Shown: positions 34,799 through 42,298 of the stretch, piece after piece
Numbering within the stretch: the stretch's first letter is position 1
How the letters are laid out: every line of letters starts with the position of its first letter
NCBI GenBank assembly: GCA_019420585.1
Contig: JAHZGX010000033.1
Span: forward strand, 25,288-89,287
DNA length: 64,000 bases
Reading direction: 5' to 3'
From: Prevotellaceae bacterium
GTDB lineage: Bacteria; Bacteroidota; Bacteroidia; Bacteroidales; Bacteroidaceae
The notes under the pieces: generated by a model
The model's input: the letters and a program-made list of their open reading frames with translations, nothing else
The model's database searches: none
What the model was told of the DNA's origin: nothing
Made by a program: the position numbers and the translations under genes

Positions 34799-35596
34799 AT
34801 GCTGAAAGTAGCAATCATCTGTATATGTACAGGAAAATATGCTCAATTCTTTGATGGACTTTACCGCACGTGCGAGAAGAACTTCTTGCCCGGTGAGGCG
34901 GAGAAAGAATATTTTGTGTTCACGGACGACTGTTCGCTGTCCGGTGAGCCTAATGTACACCTAATTGAGAGGAAATGTCAAGGATTTCCACTGGATACCC
35001 TTTTTCGTTATGATATGATACTGTCACAGGAGGAGGCCTTGGCGCGCATGGACTATGTGTATTTCTTCAATAGCAATTCCGAGTTCCTGCTGCCCATTGG
35101 GCGCGAAGTGCTGCCGGAAACAGAGGATCAGATTGTGGCATGCGAATGGCCTAAAAAGCACAGACAGTTCTATCTCCCTTTTACCTTTCCCTACGAACGA
35201 AACAAGAAATCAACGGCTTACATATCTCCTTACGATGGCGGAGGGAGGTTCCATTATCACATGGGCTCATTCAACGGAGGGCATGCCGCGGCATACCTGC
35301 AGATGTCGCATACGTTGGCAGAGAACATACGAAGCGACTGGGACAGGGGCATCGTGGCCATTGTGCATGATGAGTCGCACCTCAACAAGTATCTCCGCTC
35401 CCATCCTTGCAAGATCTTGCCTCGTGAGTGGCATTATCCTGAGGAATGGCTTGACGGCAAGTTCGTGCCGCGCGTGGGACTGCGCCACAAGGTGAGTGTG
35501 GACAAGTATTTCGACAAGGGGCGCAAGCATTCCCAATGGGCACGTACCAAGCGTACCTTCCAGCGTGTATGGCGCGCCATACAATGGTACATCTGA
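34799..35596 (+). CDS. GT6 family glycosyltransferase (ABO/alpha-1,3-Gal transferase-like)
   Basis: GT6 enzymes add galactose or N-acetylgalactosamine in alpha-1,3 linkage; animal members make blood-group A and B and alpha-Gal antigens. The 265-residue protein has FRYDMILSQEEALARMDYV leading to YFFNSNSEF. Asn91-Ser-Asn93 thus replaces the metal-binding DXD of animal enzymes, as known for bacterial GT6. HMGSFNGGHAAAYLQM and HDESHLNKYL (190-199) match the acceptor and catalytic regions of the family. There is no signal peptide or membrane anchor, so it acts in the cytoplasm, perhaps on O-antigen or capsule precursors. It leads a cluster with an SQR-like gene 32 bp downstream. Confidence 0.9.
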   Translation: MLKVAIICICTGKYAQFFDGLYRTCEKNFLPGEAEKEYFVFTDDCSLSGEPNVHLIERKCQGFPLDTLFRYDMILSQEEALARMDYVYFFNSNSEFLLPIGREVLPETEDQIVACEWPKKHRQFYLPFTFPYERNKKSTAYISPYDGGGRFHYHMGSFNGGHAAAYLQMSHTLAENIRSDWDRGIVAIVHDESHLNKYLRSHPCKILPREWHYPEEWLDGKFVPRVGLRHKVSVDKYFDKGRKHSQWARTKRTFQRVWRAIQWYI

Positions 35597-35628
35597 CCTC
35601 AGACATCTAACGATCAAATAATATAATA

Positions 35629-37050
35629 ATGAGTACATCAGACAAAAACAATCCCATGAGGCACAGCATATCCCGCCGTACTTTCATCAAGGTGGGCGCG
35701 GCAGGAGTGGCCGGCACCGGGCTGCTGGCCGCAGGCGGGAAGGTCGCATATGACTTTATGAAGACCGCGGACGTGAAGGGGCGTGTGCTTATCATAGGCG
35801 GAGGAGCGGCCGGCTGCAGCATGGCCGCACGGTTGATGCGCAGGATTGAGCACTCCGATATCACCATCGTAGACCCTAGTGACAAGCAGTTTTACCAGCC
35901 GGGCTTCACGTTCATTGCCGCAGGCATATTCCAGCCCAACGAGGTGTGGATGCCGCAGGAGGACTGCATCCCGCAGGGAGTACGCTGGGTGAAGGACACG
36001 GTGACGGAACTGGATCCTGTAAAGCAGACGGCGCGCACGTCAAAGGGAGAAACCTTGCAGTATGACTTCCTGGTGCTTTGTCCGGGTCTGCAGTTGAACT
36101 GGGATAAGGTGGAAGGCATCACGCAGGAAACCCTGGGGCAGGGAAACGCACACTGCATATATGACTTCCAAGGTGCCCAGAAATTCTGGCCTGCCATGCA
36201 GAAACTGGTGAAGGAAGGCGGACGGGGAGTGTTTACCGACACATACACCAAGCACAAGTGCGGCGGTGCACCCAAGAAGGTGTGCATGCTCACCGAGCAC
36301 CTGGCGCGCAAGATGCACAACAGGGAGAACGTACAACTGGACTATTTCTGCTCAGAGAAGGCGCTCTATGATGTACCCTATTACACTCCGCGCTTGCTTC
36401 AGATATATGAGGAGCGGGGCATCGGCCTGGAAGTGAACTGCCGCGTGAAGGGCATTGACACCCAGGCCAAGCGCGTGTTCCTGGAACGCCATGAGACCCG
36501 CAAGGTCAAGGCATGGGACAGCGAGGCCGGACGGGAAGTGGAACAGGAGGCCAAGACAGTGACCCCCTTCATTGAGGATTATGACATGCTCTCGTTTGTG
36601 CCACCACAGTCCGCACCCGATTTTGTCAAGCAGAGCGGACTGTCGTGGACAGAAGGCAAGCTGGCAGCAGACGGTTGGGTGATGGTGGACAAGGAGACGC
36701 TGGTGCACATGCAGTTTCCCAACATCATCTCGCTGGGCGACTGTGCCGGCATACCCACCAGCAAGACATCATCGGCCATACGCAAGCAATTGCCTGTTGC
36801 AGAGGCCAACTTGCTGGAAATCATGCAAGGGAAAGAGCCCACGCACCATTACAACGGTTATGCCTGCTGCCCCATCGTGACGGATTACGGGCATGTGCTG
36901 CTGTGTGAGTTCGACTATGAGAAGCGTCCCGACATCACCTTCCCCTTCTCCGTGCAGGACATGTCAAAGGAGCGGTGGACGGCCTGGATGCTCAAGAGAT
37001 ATTTCCTGAAGCCCATGTACTTTGACGCTATGCTGAAAGGGCTGATGTGA
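35629..37050 (+). CDS. Tat-exported SQR-like FAD oxidoreductase
   Basis: This 473-residue flavoprotein resembles sulfide:quinone oxidoreductase. It opens with a twin-arginine signal (SRRTFIKVGAAGVAGTGLLAA, split here: SRRTFIK then a hydrophobic stretch) and the FAD motif VLIIGGGAAGCSMAARL (about 53-69). Two cysteines sit where SQR has its redox pair: Cys211 in KCGGAPKK and Cys414 in GYACCPIVT. NIISLGDCAGIPTSKTSSA is the second FAD motif. It should be folded with FAD in the cytoplasm and exported by Tat, consistent with tatA and tatC elsewhere in the window. Sulfide oxidation is plausible but unproven. The stop overlaps the next start. Confidence 0.87.
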   Translation: MSTSDKNNPMRHSISRRTFIKVGAAGVAGTGLLAAGGKVAYDFMKTADVKGRVLIIGGGAAGCSMAARLMRRIEHSDITIVDPSDKQFYQPGFTFIAAGIFQPNEVWMPQEDCIPQGVRWVKDTVTELDPVKQTARTSKGETLQYDFLVLCPGLQLNWDKVEGITQETLGQGNAHCIYDFQGAQKFWPAMQKLVKEGGRGVFTDTYTKHKCGGAPKKVCMLTEHLARKMHNRENVQLDYFCSEKALYDVPYYTPRLLQIYEERGIGLEVNCRVKGIDTQAKRVFLERHETRKVKAWDSEAGREVEQEAKTVTPFIEDYDMLSFVPPQSAPDFVKQSGLSWTEGKLAADGWVMVDKETLVHMQFPNIISLGDCAGIPTSKTSSAIRKQLPVAEANLLEIMQGKEPTHHYNGYACCPIVTDYGHVLLCEFDYEKRPDITFPFSVQDMSKERWTAWMLKRYFLKPMYFDAMLKGLM

Positions 37051-37637
37051 CGACACTCTGCATAAACGACCATATAGAGGAAATGGAAGGCGATGCCCTG
37101 GAGAAGGCACTCGCCTTCCTGCCTTCATGGCGCAGGGAGAAGGCTTTGGCCTACCGGCATGTGGCAGGCCAAAGGCAGTGTGCCTTGGCTTATGTGGAAC
37201 TGTGCCGTGCCCTGGCCTTGCGCGGATGTGCGGCAGTCAAGCCTCACTTCGCCTACAATGCACATGGGAAGCCGCTGCTGGAAGAGTGCCCCGGAACGCA
37301 CTTCAGCATCAGTCATTGCCGCCAGGCTGTGGGCTGCGTGGTGGACGACATGCCCTGCGGGCTGGACATAGAGAGCATCAGACCGCTGAACCCATCGCTC
37401 GTGAGGCGCGTCATGAATGCCGCGGAGGCTGAGCGCATCTTTTCCTCGCTTGCTCCCGAGGTGGAGTTTGCTTGCCTGTGGACGTGCAAGGAGGCCGTGT
37501 TCAAACTGCTGGGGACGGGCATCACCGATGACTTGCCCCACATCCTGACCCGAGCACAGGACGACCGCATCCTGCTGGACACGGTCTGCAATCCGGCGCG
37601 GGGATACGTGTTTTCCACTGCCCGCCGGCCGGGATAG
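37047..37637 (+). CDS. 4'-phosphopantetheinyl transferase, Sfp type
   Basis: This enzyme moves 4'-phosphopantetheine from CoA to a serine of carrier proteins. The 196-residue protein has FSISHC (about 90), CGLDIESIRP (metal-binding Asp and Glu) and WTCKEAVFKLLG, the family signature. It starts with GTG at 37047, overlapping the SQR-like stop, with an ATG at 37083 as an alternative. No carrier protein or polyketide/peptide synthase gene is nearby, so it may be the general ACP-modifying enzyme. The link with an SQR-like gene may only be positional. Confidence 0.88.
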   Translation: MTTLCINDHIEEMEGDALEKALAFLPSWRREKALAYRHVAGQRQCALAYVELCRALALRGCAAVKPHFAYNAHGKPLLEECPGTHFSISHCRQAVGCVVDDMPCGLDIESIRPLNPSLVRRVMNAAEAERIFSSLAPEVEFACLWTCKEAVFKLLGTGITDDLPHILTRAQDDRILLDTVCNPARGYVFSTARRPG

Positions 37638-37681
37638 GCACTTGCCCGGCACAAATGTCATGATATCGTAATGGCTAAAAA

Positions 37682-37712
37682 CTTGCCGGAACAACAAAAC
37701 ATCCTAACTTTG
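37682..37712 (+). promoter_or_regulatory. Promoter for the two-component system
   Basis: CTTG (37682-37685), 19 bp and TAACTTTG (37705-37712) form a two-box promoter. The predicted start near 37719 is 24 bases before the ATG at 37743 and excludes the longer frame that opens at 37671. Confidence 0.7.
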
Positions 37713-37742
37713 CCACCAAGAAGAAAAAAAACTCACAAGGAC

Positions 37743-38426
37743 ATGAGAATACTGGTAGTTGACGACGAACAGGACCTGTGCGAGATACTCCAATACAATC
37801 TGGAGACAGAAGGATATGAGGTGCAGACTGCAAACTCTGCCGAGGAAGCCCTCGGTCTTCCCCTTGAGACGTTTGACTTGATACTGCTCGATGTGATGAT
37901 GGGTGAGATGTCTGGCTTCCAGATGGCTCTTCAGATGAAGAAGAATCCTGCCACGAGCCATGTGCCCATTATCTTCATCACGGCGCTTGAGGGCGAGGAC
38001 AGTCTGGTTCGGGGACTCAACATAGGTGCCGATGACTATATGGTGAAGCCGCTGAGCGTGCGTGAGGTGAAGGCGCGTATCAAGGCTGTGTTGCGCAGGA
38101 GCGTGAAGTCTGAGGCGGAGAATGTGAGGGTGCCAAAGTTCATCACCTTCCAGGGGCTTTCCCTCAACTGGGAAGCAAAGACGGCCATGCTGGACGGGCA
38201 ACCGCTGGCACTGACCAAACTGGAGTTTGAAATGCTGTCACTGCTCCTGCGCAACATGGGCAAGGCATTCAGTCGTGAGGAGTTGCTGGACCGATGCTGG
38301 CCAAAGGATGCGGTGGTGCTTGACCGCACCGTGGACGTGAACATCAACCGTCTGCGCAAGAAGATGGGGGCTTATGGCAAGCACATAAAGACGCGCATCG
38401 GATTCGGCTACACCTTTGAAGAATAA
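37743..38426 (+). CDS. OmpR/PhoB-type response regulator
   Basis: This 227-residue regulator has a receiver domain (about 1-118) with acidic pocket Asp7-Asp8, phosphoacceptor Asp50 (LILLDVMMGEMSG), Thr80 and Lys102 (ADDYMVKPLS). The C-terminal winged helix (about 130-225) carries LTKLEFEMLSLLLRN and the recognition-helix region RTVDVNINRLRKKMG. It is followed 56 bp later by its histidine kinase. The pair resembles RprXY/PhoBR-type systems of Bacteroidales, but the signal is unknown. Confidence 0.93.
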   Translation: MRILVVDDEQDLCEILQYNLETEGYEVQTANSAEEALGLPLETFDLILLDVMMGEMSGFQMALQMKKNPATSHVPIIFITALEGEDSLVRGLNIGADDYMVKPLSVREVKARIKAVLRRSVKSEAENVRVPKFITFQGLSLNWEAKTAMLDGQPLALTKLEFEMLSLLLRNMGKAFSREELLDRCWPKDAVVLDRTVDVNINRLRKKMGAYGKHIKTRIGFGYTFEE

Positions 38427-38482
38427 GTGGATGGGCAGTTTCCTGCCGCTGCCGCTTCATTTACCAACAAAAAGGAAAACAC

Positions 38483-39925
38483 ATGATAAAGTCCAAGAGT
38501 TTCCAGAAGAACATGTTCTTCAGCGTAGGTACAATCTTCGTTCTCTTTGCTCTCTGCTTCAGCATCTATCAGTACCGCAGGGAGAAGGAGTACAAGATTG
38601 AAATCCTGCACGCCAGGATGCAGATGTACAACTATGAGATGATACACTCGCTCAAGGCAGACGGCCTGTTGGACAGATGCACCTTCATGGCTTACGTGAG
38701 GAAGCACCATTACGAGGGACTGCGCGTGTCGGTGATTGACAGTACCGGGCGGGTGCTTACCGACAGCCGGGAGCCGGACGTGAGTGCGCTGGACAACCAC
38801 ATAAAGCGGCATGAGGTGGGCCAGGCACTGTTGCATGGCAGCGGATATGACATCAAGCGTATTTCCACATCAACGCGTCGCACTTACTTTTATTCTGCCA
38901 CCCGCTTTGGAGGACTCGTGATACGTTCGGCAGTTCCCTATTCTGTGGAACTGACCAAGTCGCTGCAAGCAGACAGAACCTACCTGGTGTTTGCGCTCTT
39001 GCTTACCATTCTGCTGGGCGTCATACTCTATTTCCACACTTCACGCATTGGGCGGCACATCGGTTACCTGCGAGAATTTGCACAAAAGGCAGAGCAGGGC
39101 GAGGAACTGGACCACGAACTGGAAAAGAGGTTGCCCGATGATGAACTGGGTGACATATCGCACACCATCATCATGCTCTACTGGAAACTGCACCATGCGG
39201 AAGAGGAAAAACTGAGAATCAAGAAGCAACTGACACAGAATGCCGCGCATGAACTGAAGACTCCGGCAGCCAGCATACGGGGATTCCTGGAGAGCATCAT
39301 AGAGAATCCCGACATGCCGCAGGACACCCGCCGGCACTTCCTGGAAAGGTGCTATGCCCAGAGTCAGCGCATGTGCAAACTGCTGCAGGACATGGCGGCA
39401 CTGACAAAACTGGACGAGACGAGGGAGCGCATGGAGCAGGGCATGGAACTGGCTGAGATGAAGCAGAGCGTGGACGTGCGCAAGGTTGTGGACAATGTGC
39501 TTGAAGACACAGCCCTGCAACTGAAGGAGAAAGGGATAAACGTGGTGGTGAACATGCCCAAGCAGGTGGAAATCGAAGGCAACCAGACGCTCATATACGG
39601 CATATTCCGCAACTTGGTGGACAACGTGATAGCCTACGCCACAGGGGCTACGAGGCTCTGCATCATTGGCAGCGAAGTGGAGGATGGAGACAGGCGCACC
39701 TTTGAGTTCTCGGTGGGTGACAACGGCCCCGGCGTGGCACCTGAGCATCTGCCCCACCTGTTTGAGCGCTTTTACCGTGTGGAGAAGGGGCGTTCACGCA
39801 AGTTGGGCGGCACCGGGCTCGGGTTGGCCATAGTGAAGAACTCCGTTACTGCACATGGGGGAAGCGTGTCGGCAGAACTGGCACCGCACGGTGGACTGAC
39901 CGTGCGATTCACGCTTGCTCACTGA
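38483..39925 (+). CDS. Membrane sensor histidine kinase
   Basis: This 480-residue kinase has two transmembrane segments (about 10-29 and 168-185) that flank a periplasmic sensor region of about 135 residues. A HAMP-like linker, the dimerisation/phosphoacceptor box NAAHELKTPAAS (His256) and the ATPase domain follow, with N box FRNLVDNVIAYA, G1 VGDNGPGV, F box LFERFYRVEKG and G2 GGTGLGLAIVKN. It pairs with the response regulator upstream. The stop overlaps the 3' end of the opposite-strand tcdA gene by 7 bp, so no intrinsic terminator separates them. Confidence 0.94.
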   Translation: MIKSKSFQKNMFFSVGTIFVLFALCFSIYQYRREKEYKIEILHARMQMYNYEMIHSLKADGLLDRCTFMAYVRKHHYEGLRVSVIDSTGRVLTDSREPDVSALDNHIKRHEVGQALLHGSGYDIKRISTSTRRTYFYSATRFGGLVIRSAVPYSVELTKSLQADRTYLVFALLLTILLGVILYFHTSRIGRHIGYLREFAQKAEQGEELDHELEKRLPDDELGDISHTIIMLYWKLHHAEEEKLRIKKQLTQNAAHELKTPAASIRGFLESIIENPDMPQDTRRHFLERCYAQSQRMCKLLQDMAALTKLDETRERMEQGMELAEMKQSVDVRKVVDNVLEDTALQLKEKGINVVVNMPKQVEIEGNQTLIYGIFRNLVDNVIAYATGATRLCIIGSEVEDGDRRTFEFSVGDNGPGVAPEHLPHLFERFYRVEKGRSRKLGGTGLGLAIVKNSVTAHGGSVSAELAPHGGLTVRFTLAH

Positions 39926-40770
39926 GCCGCGGCACTCTCCCCTGAAAGACATGCGGAACGCAACACAAGCCCGGCCAGCATCATGCCGAATATGCCCGTT
40001 ATGGGACACAATGAGCCGTTGACCTGAATCTTGCTGTCATGCCAGTCATGAGGCTTCTGCTTCCCGGTGCCACATTCCGGCATTGCCTCTTGATGGGAAA
40101 CGGGATCGGGGCGAAGGGTCGTTTCTTCTGCCCCGAGGTTCTTCAGGGGAGTCTCCGTGCTGTACACACAGAGGAACTTATGGGCGGGAAAGAGCTTTTC
40201 CTTGCGGAATTTGTTGCGCAAGGCACGTGCGAGCGGGTCGCCCTGCACCTTCCAGAATTCCCCCACGGTAACCTTTGTGGGGTCAATGCGCAAGGCGGCT
40301 CCCATGCTGCTGAACAGGCATGGATGGGACTGGGCATGCGTGAGCGCGGTTACCTGACGTATGAGGAGTGCTTTCTCGCTGAGTGAATCAATGGCGTCTA
40401 TTACGTAATCATATTCCTCCAGGGCAAAGTCTGCGGCCGTCTCTCTGCCGTATGCCTTCTGCAGGGCTGTGATTTCCGCATCGGGGTTTATCTGAAGGAG
40501 GCGTGAGCGCAAGGCTTCCACCTTGGGCTGGCCTATGGTCTGCGAGGTGGCCATCAACTGGCGGTTGCAGTTGCTGGCACATACACAATCGGAGTCCACA
40601 AGGGTAATCCTGTGCACTCCGCTGCGCAAGAGACTCTCGGCGCACCAACTTCCCACGCCTCCCACGCCAAACAGGATGACCCGCTGGGAATAGAGCCGCT
40701 GCATGGCGGAACTTCCCAAGAGAAGGCGGGAACGCTGGAAGAGGGACTGTTCGCCGGCAGTCATCTCCAT
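39919..40770 (-). CDS. tcdA: tRNA threonylcarbamoyladenosine dehydratase TcdA
   Basis: TcdA is an E1-like enzyme that cyclises t6A37 of tRNA to ct6A using ATP. The 283-residue protein has the nucleotide-binding motif LFGVGGVGSWCAESLLRSG, then LVDSDCVCASNCNRQL with the conserved Asp and Arg, and DAIDSLSEKALLI. The C-terminal NGSLCPITGIFGMMLAG segment is typical. The start ATG at 40770 overlaps the DUF1573 stop by one base (TGATG), so translation is coupled. A GTG three bases upstream is an alternative start. Confidence 0.92.
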   Translation of the reverse strand: MEMTAGEQSLFQRSRLLLGSSAMQRLYSQRVILFGVGGVGSWCAESLLRSGVHRITLVDSDCVCASNCNRQLMATSQTIGQPKVEALRSRLLQINPDAEITALQKAYGRETAADFALEEYDYVIDAIDSLSEKALLIRQVTALTHAQSHPCLFSSMGAALRIDPTKVTVGEFWKVQGDPLARALRNKFRKEKLFPAHKFLCVYSTETPLKNLGAEETTLRPDPVSHQEAMPECGTGKQKPHDWHDSKIQVNGSLCPITGIFGMMLAGLVLRSACLSGESAAAQ

Positions 40771-41216
40771 CACTCCATCGTGCCTTCTATGGTCAGGCGA
40801 ACCACTTCGGTAATCCCGTTGGAGCGGATGGTCACTGTCTTCTGGAAGTGCCCAGGGAACTTGTCTGTGCCGTTGTAGGTGACTTCAATCTCCCCGCGCT
40901 CACCTGGCTTTACGGGCTTGCGGGGCCAGACAGGCACCGTGCATCCGCAACTGGCAAAGGCCTGGTGGATAATCAAGGGAGCCGTGCCTGTGTTGGTAAA
41001 GGCAAAGGAGCACTTCACGATGGGGTCTTTCTTGCTGAAATGACCGAAGTCATGGCGCAGGGTATCAAACTTGATTTCGGCATAGTTCTCCGCACGTGTG
41101 GTGAGCGAAGCCTTCACGCTCGTGGTGGTCATCTTGGGTTTCTGGGTCTGAGCAAACAGTCCGGCGCATGAAACCATCAGCATGGATGCCATTGCGAGCC
41201 TCTTTATTCTGTACAT
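40770..41216 (-). CDS. DUF1573 domain exported protein
   Basis: This 148-residue protein has a signal peptide (about 1-22, MYRIKRLAMASMLMVSC) and one DUF1573 domain, an Ig-like fold. Typical features are FDTLRHDFGHFSKKDPIVKCSFAFTNTG and the cysteine motif FASCGCTVPVWP. Such proteins are common in Bacteroidota and are thought to sit in the cell envelope; the role is unknown. Met-Val-Ser-Cys17 could also be read as a poor lipobox. It starts the operon with tcdA and has a clear promoter. Confidence 0.88.
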   Translation of the reverse strand: MYRIKRLAMASMLMVSCAGLFAQTQKPKMTTTSVKASLTTRAENYAEIKFDTLRHDFGHFSKKDPIVKCSFAFTNTGTAPLIIHQAFASCGCTVPVWPRKPVKPGERGEIEVTYNGTDKFPGHFQKTVTIRSNGITEVVRLTIEGTME

Positions 41217-41251
41217 GTTGTTTCCTTTGTTAGATTATACATTACAGGTCA

Positions 41252-41281
41252 CAAAGATACAGAATAATTTCAGAAGAACAA
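41252..41281 (-). promoter_or_regulatory. Promoter for DUF1573-tcdA
   Basis: On the minus strand TTG (41281-41279), 19 bp and TATCTTTG (41259-41252) form a two-box promoter 36 bp upstream of the ATG at 41216. Confidence 0.7.
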
Positions 41282-41336
41282 GGCCGGCGGCGGGAATTTA
41301 ACTTTGCCATACAGGGGGCAAGTGAATGTTTTTTAG

Positions 41337-41344
41337 TAATTTTG
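41337..41344 (+). promoter_or_regulatory. Promoter -7 box for DUF4286-ruvC
   Basis: TAATTTTG lies 45 bp before the chosen DUF4286 start. A second candidate, TAACTTTG at 41299-41306, lies upstream. Neither has a clear -33 element. Confidence 0.5.
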
Positions 41345-41389
41345 CGCCCTGATGCAGGCAGGATGCCGCACGAAGCAAGAATAAGAGAT

Positions 41390-41695
41390 ATGCTGATATA
41401 CAATACCACCTATGCCGTACCGGAGGAGGAACTGGCCTGCTTCATGGTATGGATCAGAGAGAAATACATTCCCCTTGTGCATGACGAGGGTACGCTGCGC
41501 GAAGGAAGGCTGGCACGCATACTGAGCCATGGGAGTGACGAGGGCTACAGTTTCAGCCTGCAGTTCTGCGTGGAGGACTCCGCTGCCCTGCACAAGTGGT
41601 TTGTGAAGCAAGGCAGGCCGCTGCAGGAAGAGATGCGCAAGGTGTTCGGCAACAGAGTGGCCGGATTCTCCACCCTGATGGAAGTGATTGAGTGA
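41390..41695 (+). CDS. DUF4286 family protein
   Basis: This 101-residue cytoplasmic protein starts MLIYNTTYAVPEEELACF and matches DUF4286, a small ferredoxin-like fold family of Bacteroidota with no known function. The frame opens at 41342, but that region overlaps the -7 box and the ATG at 41390 gives the conserved start. It is followed 2 bp later by ruvC, an arrangement common in this phylum. Confidence 0.86.
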   Translation: MLIYNTTYAVPEEELACFMVWIREKYIPLVHDEGTLREGRLARILSHGSDEGYSFSLQFCVEDSAALHKWFVKQGRPLQEEMRKVFGNRVAGFSTLMEVIE

Positions 41696-41697
41696 GC

Positions 41698-42267
41698 ATG
41701 GAAGCGCGGAGCGGACAGGTGATACTGGGCATCGACCCCGGAACGAACATCATGGGATACAGCGTGCTGCATGCTGACGGACGGAAGGCGGAGGTCATGG
41801 CCATAGGGATCATAGACCTGCGCAAGACCAGGGACCCGTATTGCAAGTTGGGGCATATCTTTGAGCGCGTGTCCGGCATCATCGAATCTTACCTGCCTGA
41901 CTGCCTTGCCATTGAGGCGCCTTTCTTCGGGAAGAACGTGCAGAGCATGCTCAAGTTGGGGCGCGCGCAGGGTGTGGCCATTGCCGCAGCCATGAGCAGG
42001 CAGGTGCCCATTACGGAATATGCACCCACGAAAATCAAGATGGCGATAACAGGGAACGGCAATGCAAGCAAGGAGCAGGTGGCCGACATGCTCAGGAGGA
42101 TACTGCACCTTGAGGCGAACGAGACAGGTGACTTCCTGGATGCCACAGATGCCCTGGCGGCGGCATACTGCCATTACCTGCAGGCGGGACGGCCTGACAC
42201 GGGCGCGAAGAAGTACAGCAGCTGGAAGGACTTTGCCATCAAGAACGCATCGAGAGTGAGCAAGTGA
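41698..42267 (+). CDS. ruvC: Holliday junction resolvase RuvC
   Basis: RuvC cuts Holliday junctions symmetrically during recombination. The 189-residue protein has the expected acidic residues: Asp13 in ILGIDPGTN, Glu73 in LAIEAPFFGKN, and Asp148/Asp151 in LDATDALAAAYCHY. KLGRAQGVAIAAA is also typical. A GTG at 41692 that overlaps the DUF4286 stop is an alternative start. The next gene follows after 31 bp. Confidence 0.94.
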   Translation: MEARSGQVILGIDPGTNIMGYSVLHADGRKAEVMAIGIIDLRKTRDPYCKLGHIFERVSGIIESYLPDCLAIEAPFFGKNVQSMLKLGRAQGVAIAAAMSRQVPITEYAPTKIKMAITGNGNASKEQVADMLRRILHLEANETGDFLDATDALAAAYCHYLQAGRPDTGAKKYSSWKDFAIKNASRVSK

Positions 42268-42298
42268 CGGACGGACACAGGACAACAAACCTACAGTC

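Noticed and set aside
35629..37050. Reading the flavoprotein as NADH dehydrogenase type II
   Set aside because: The cysteines in KCGGAPKK and GYACCPIVT and the C-terminal pattern fit the SQR group better.
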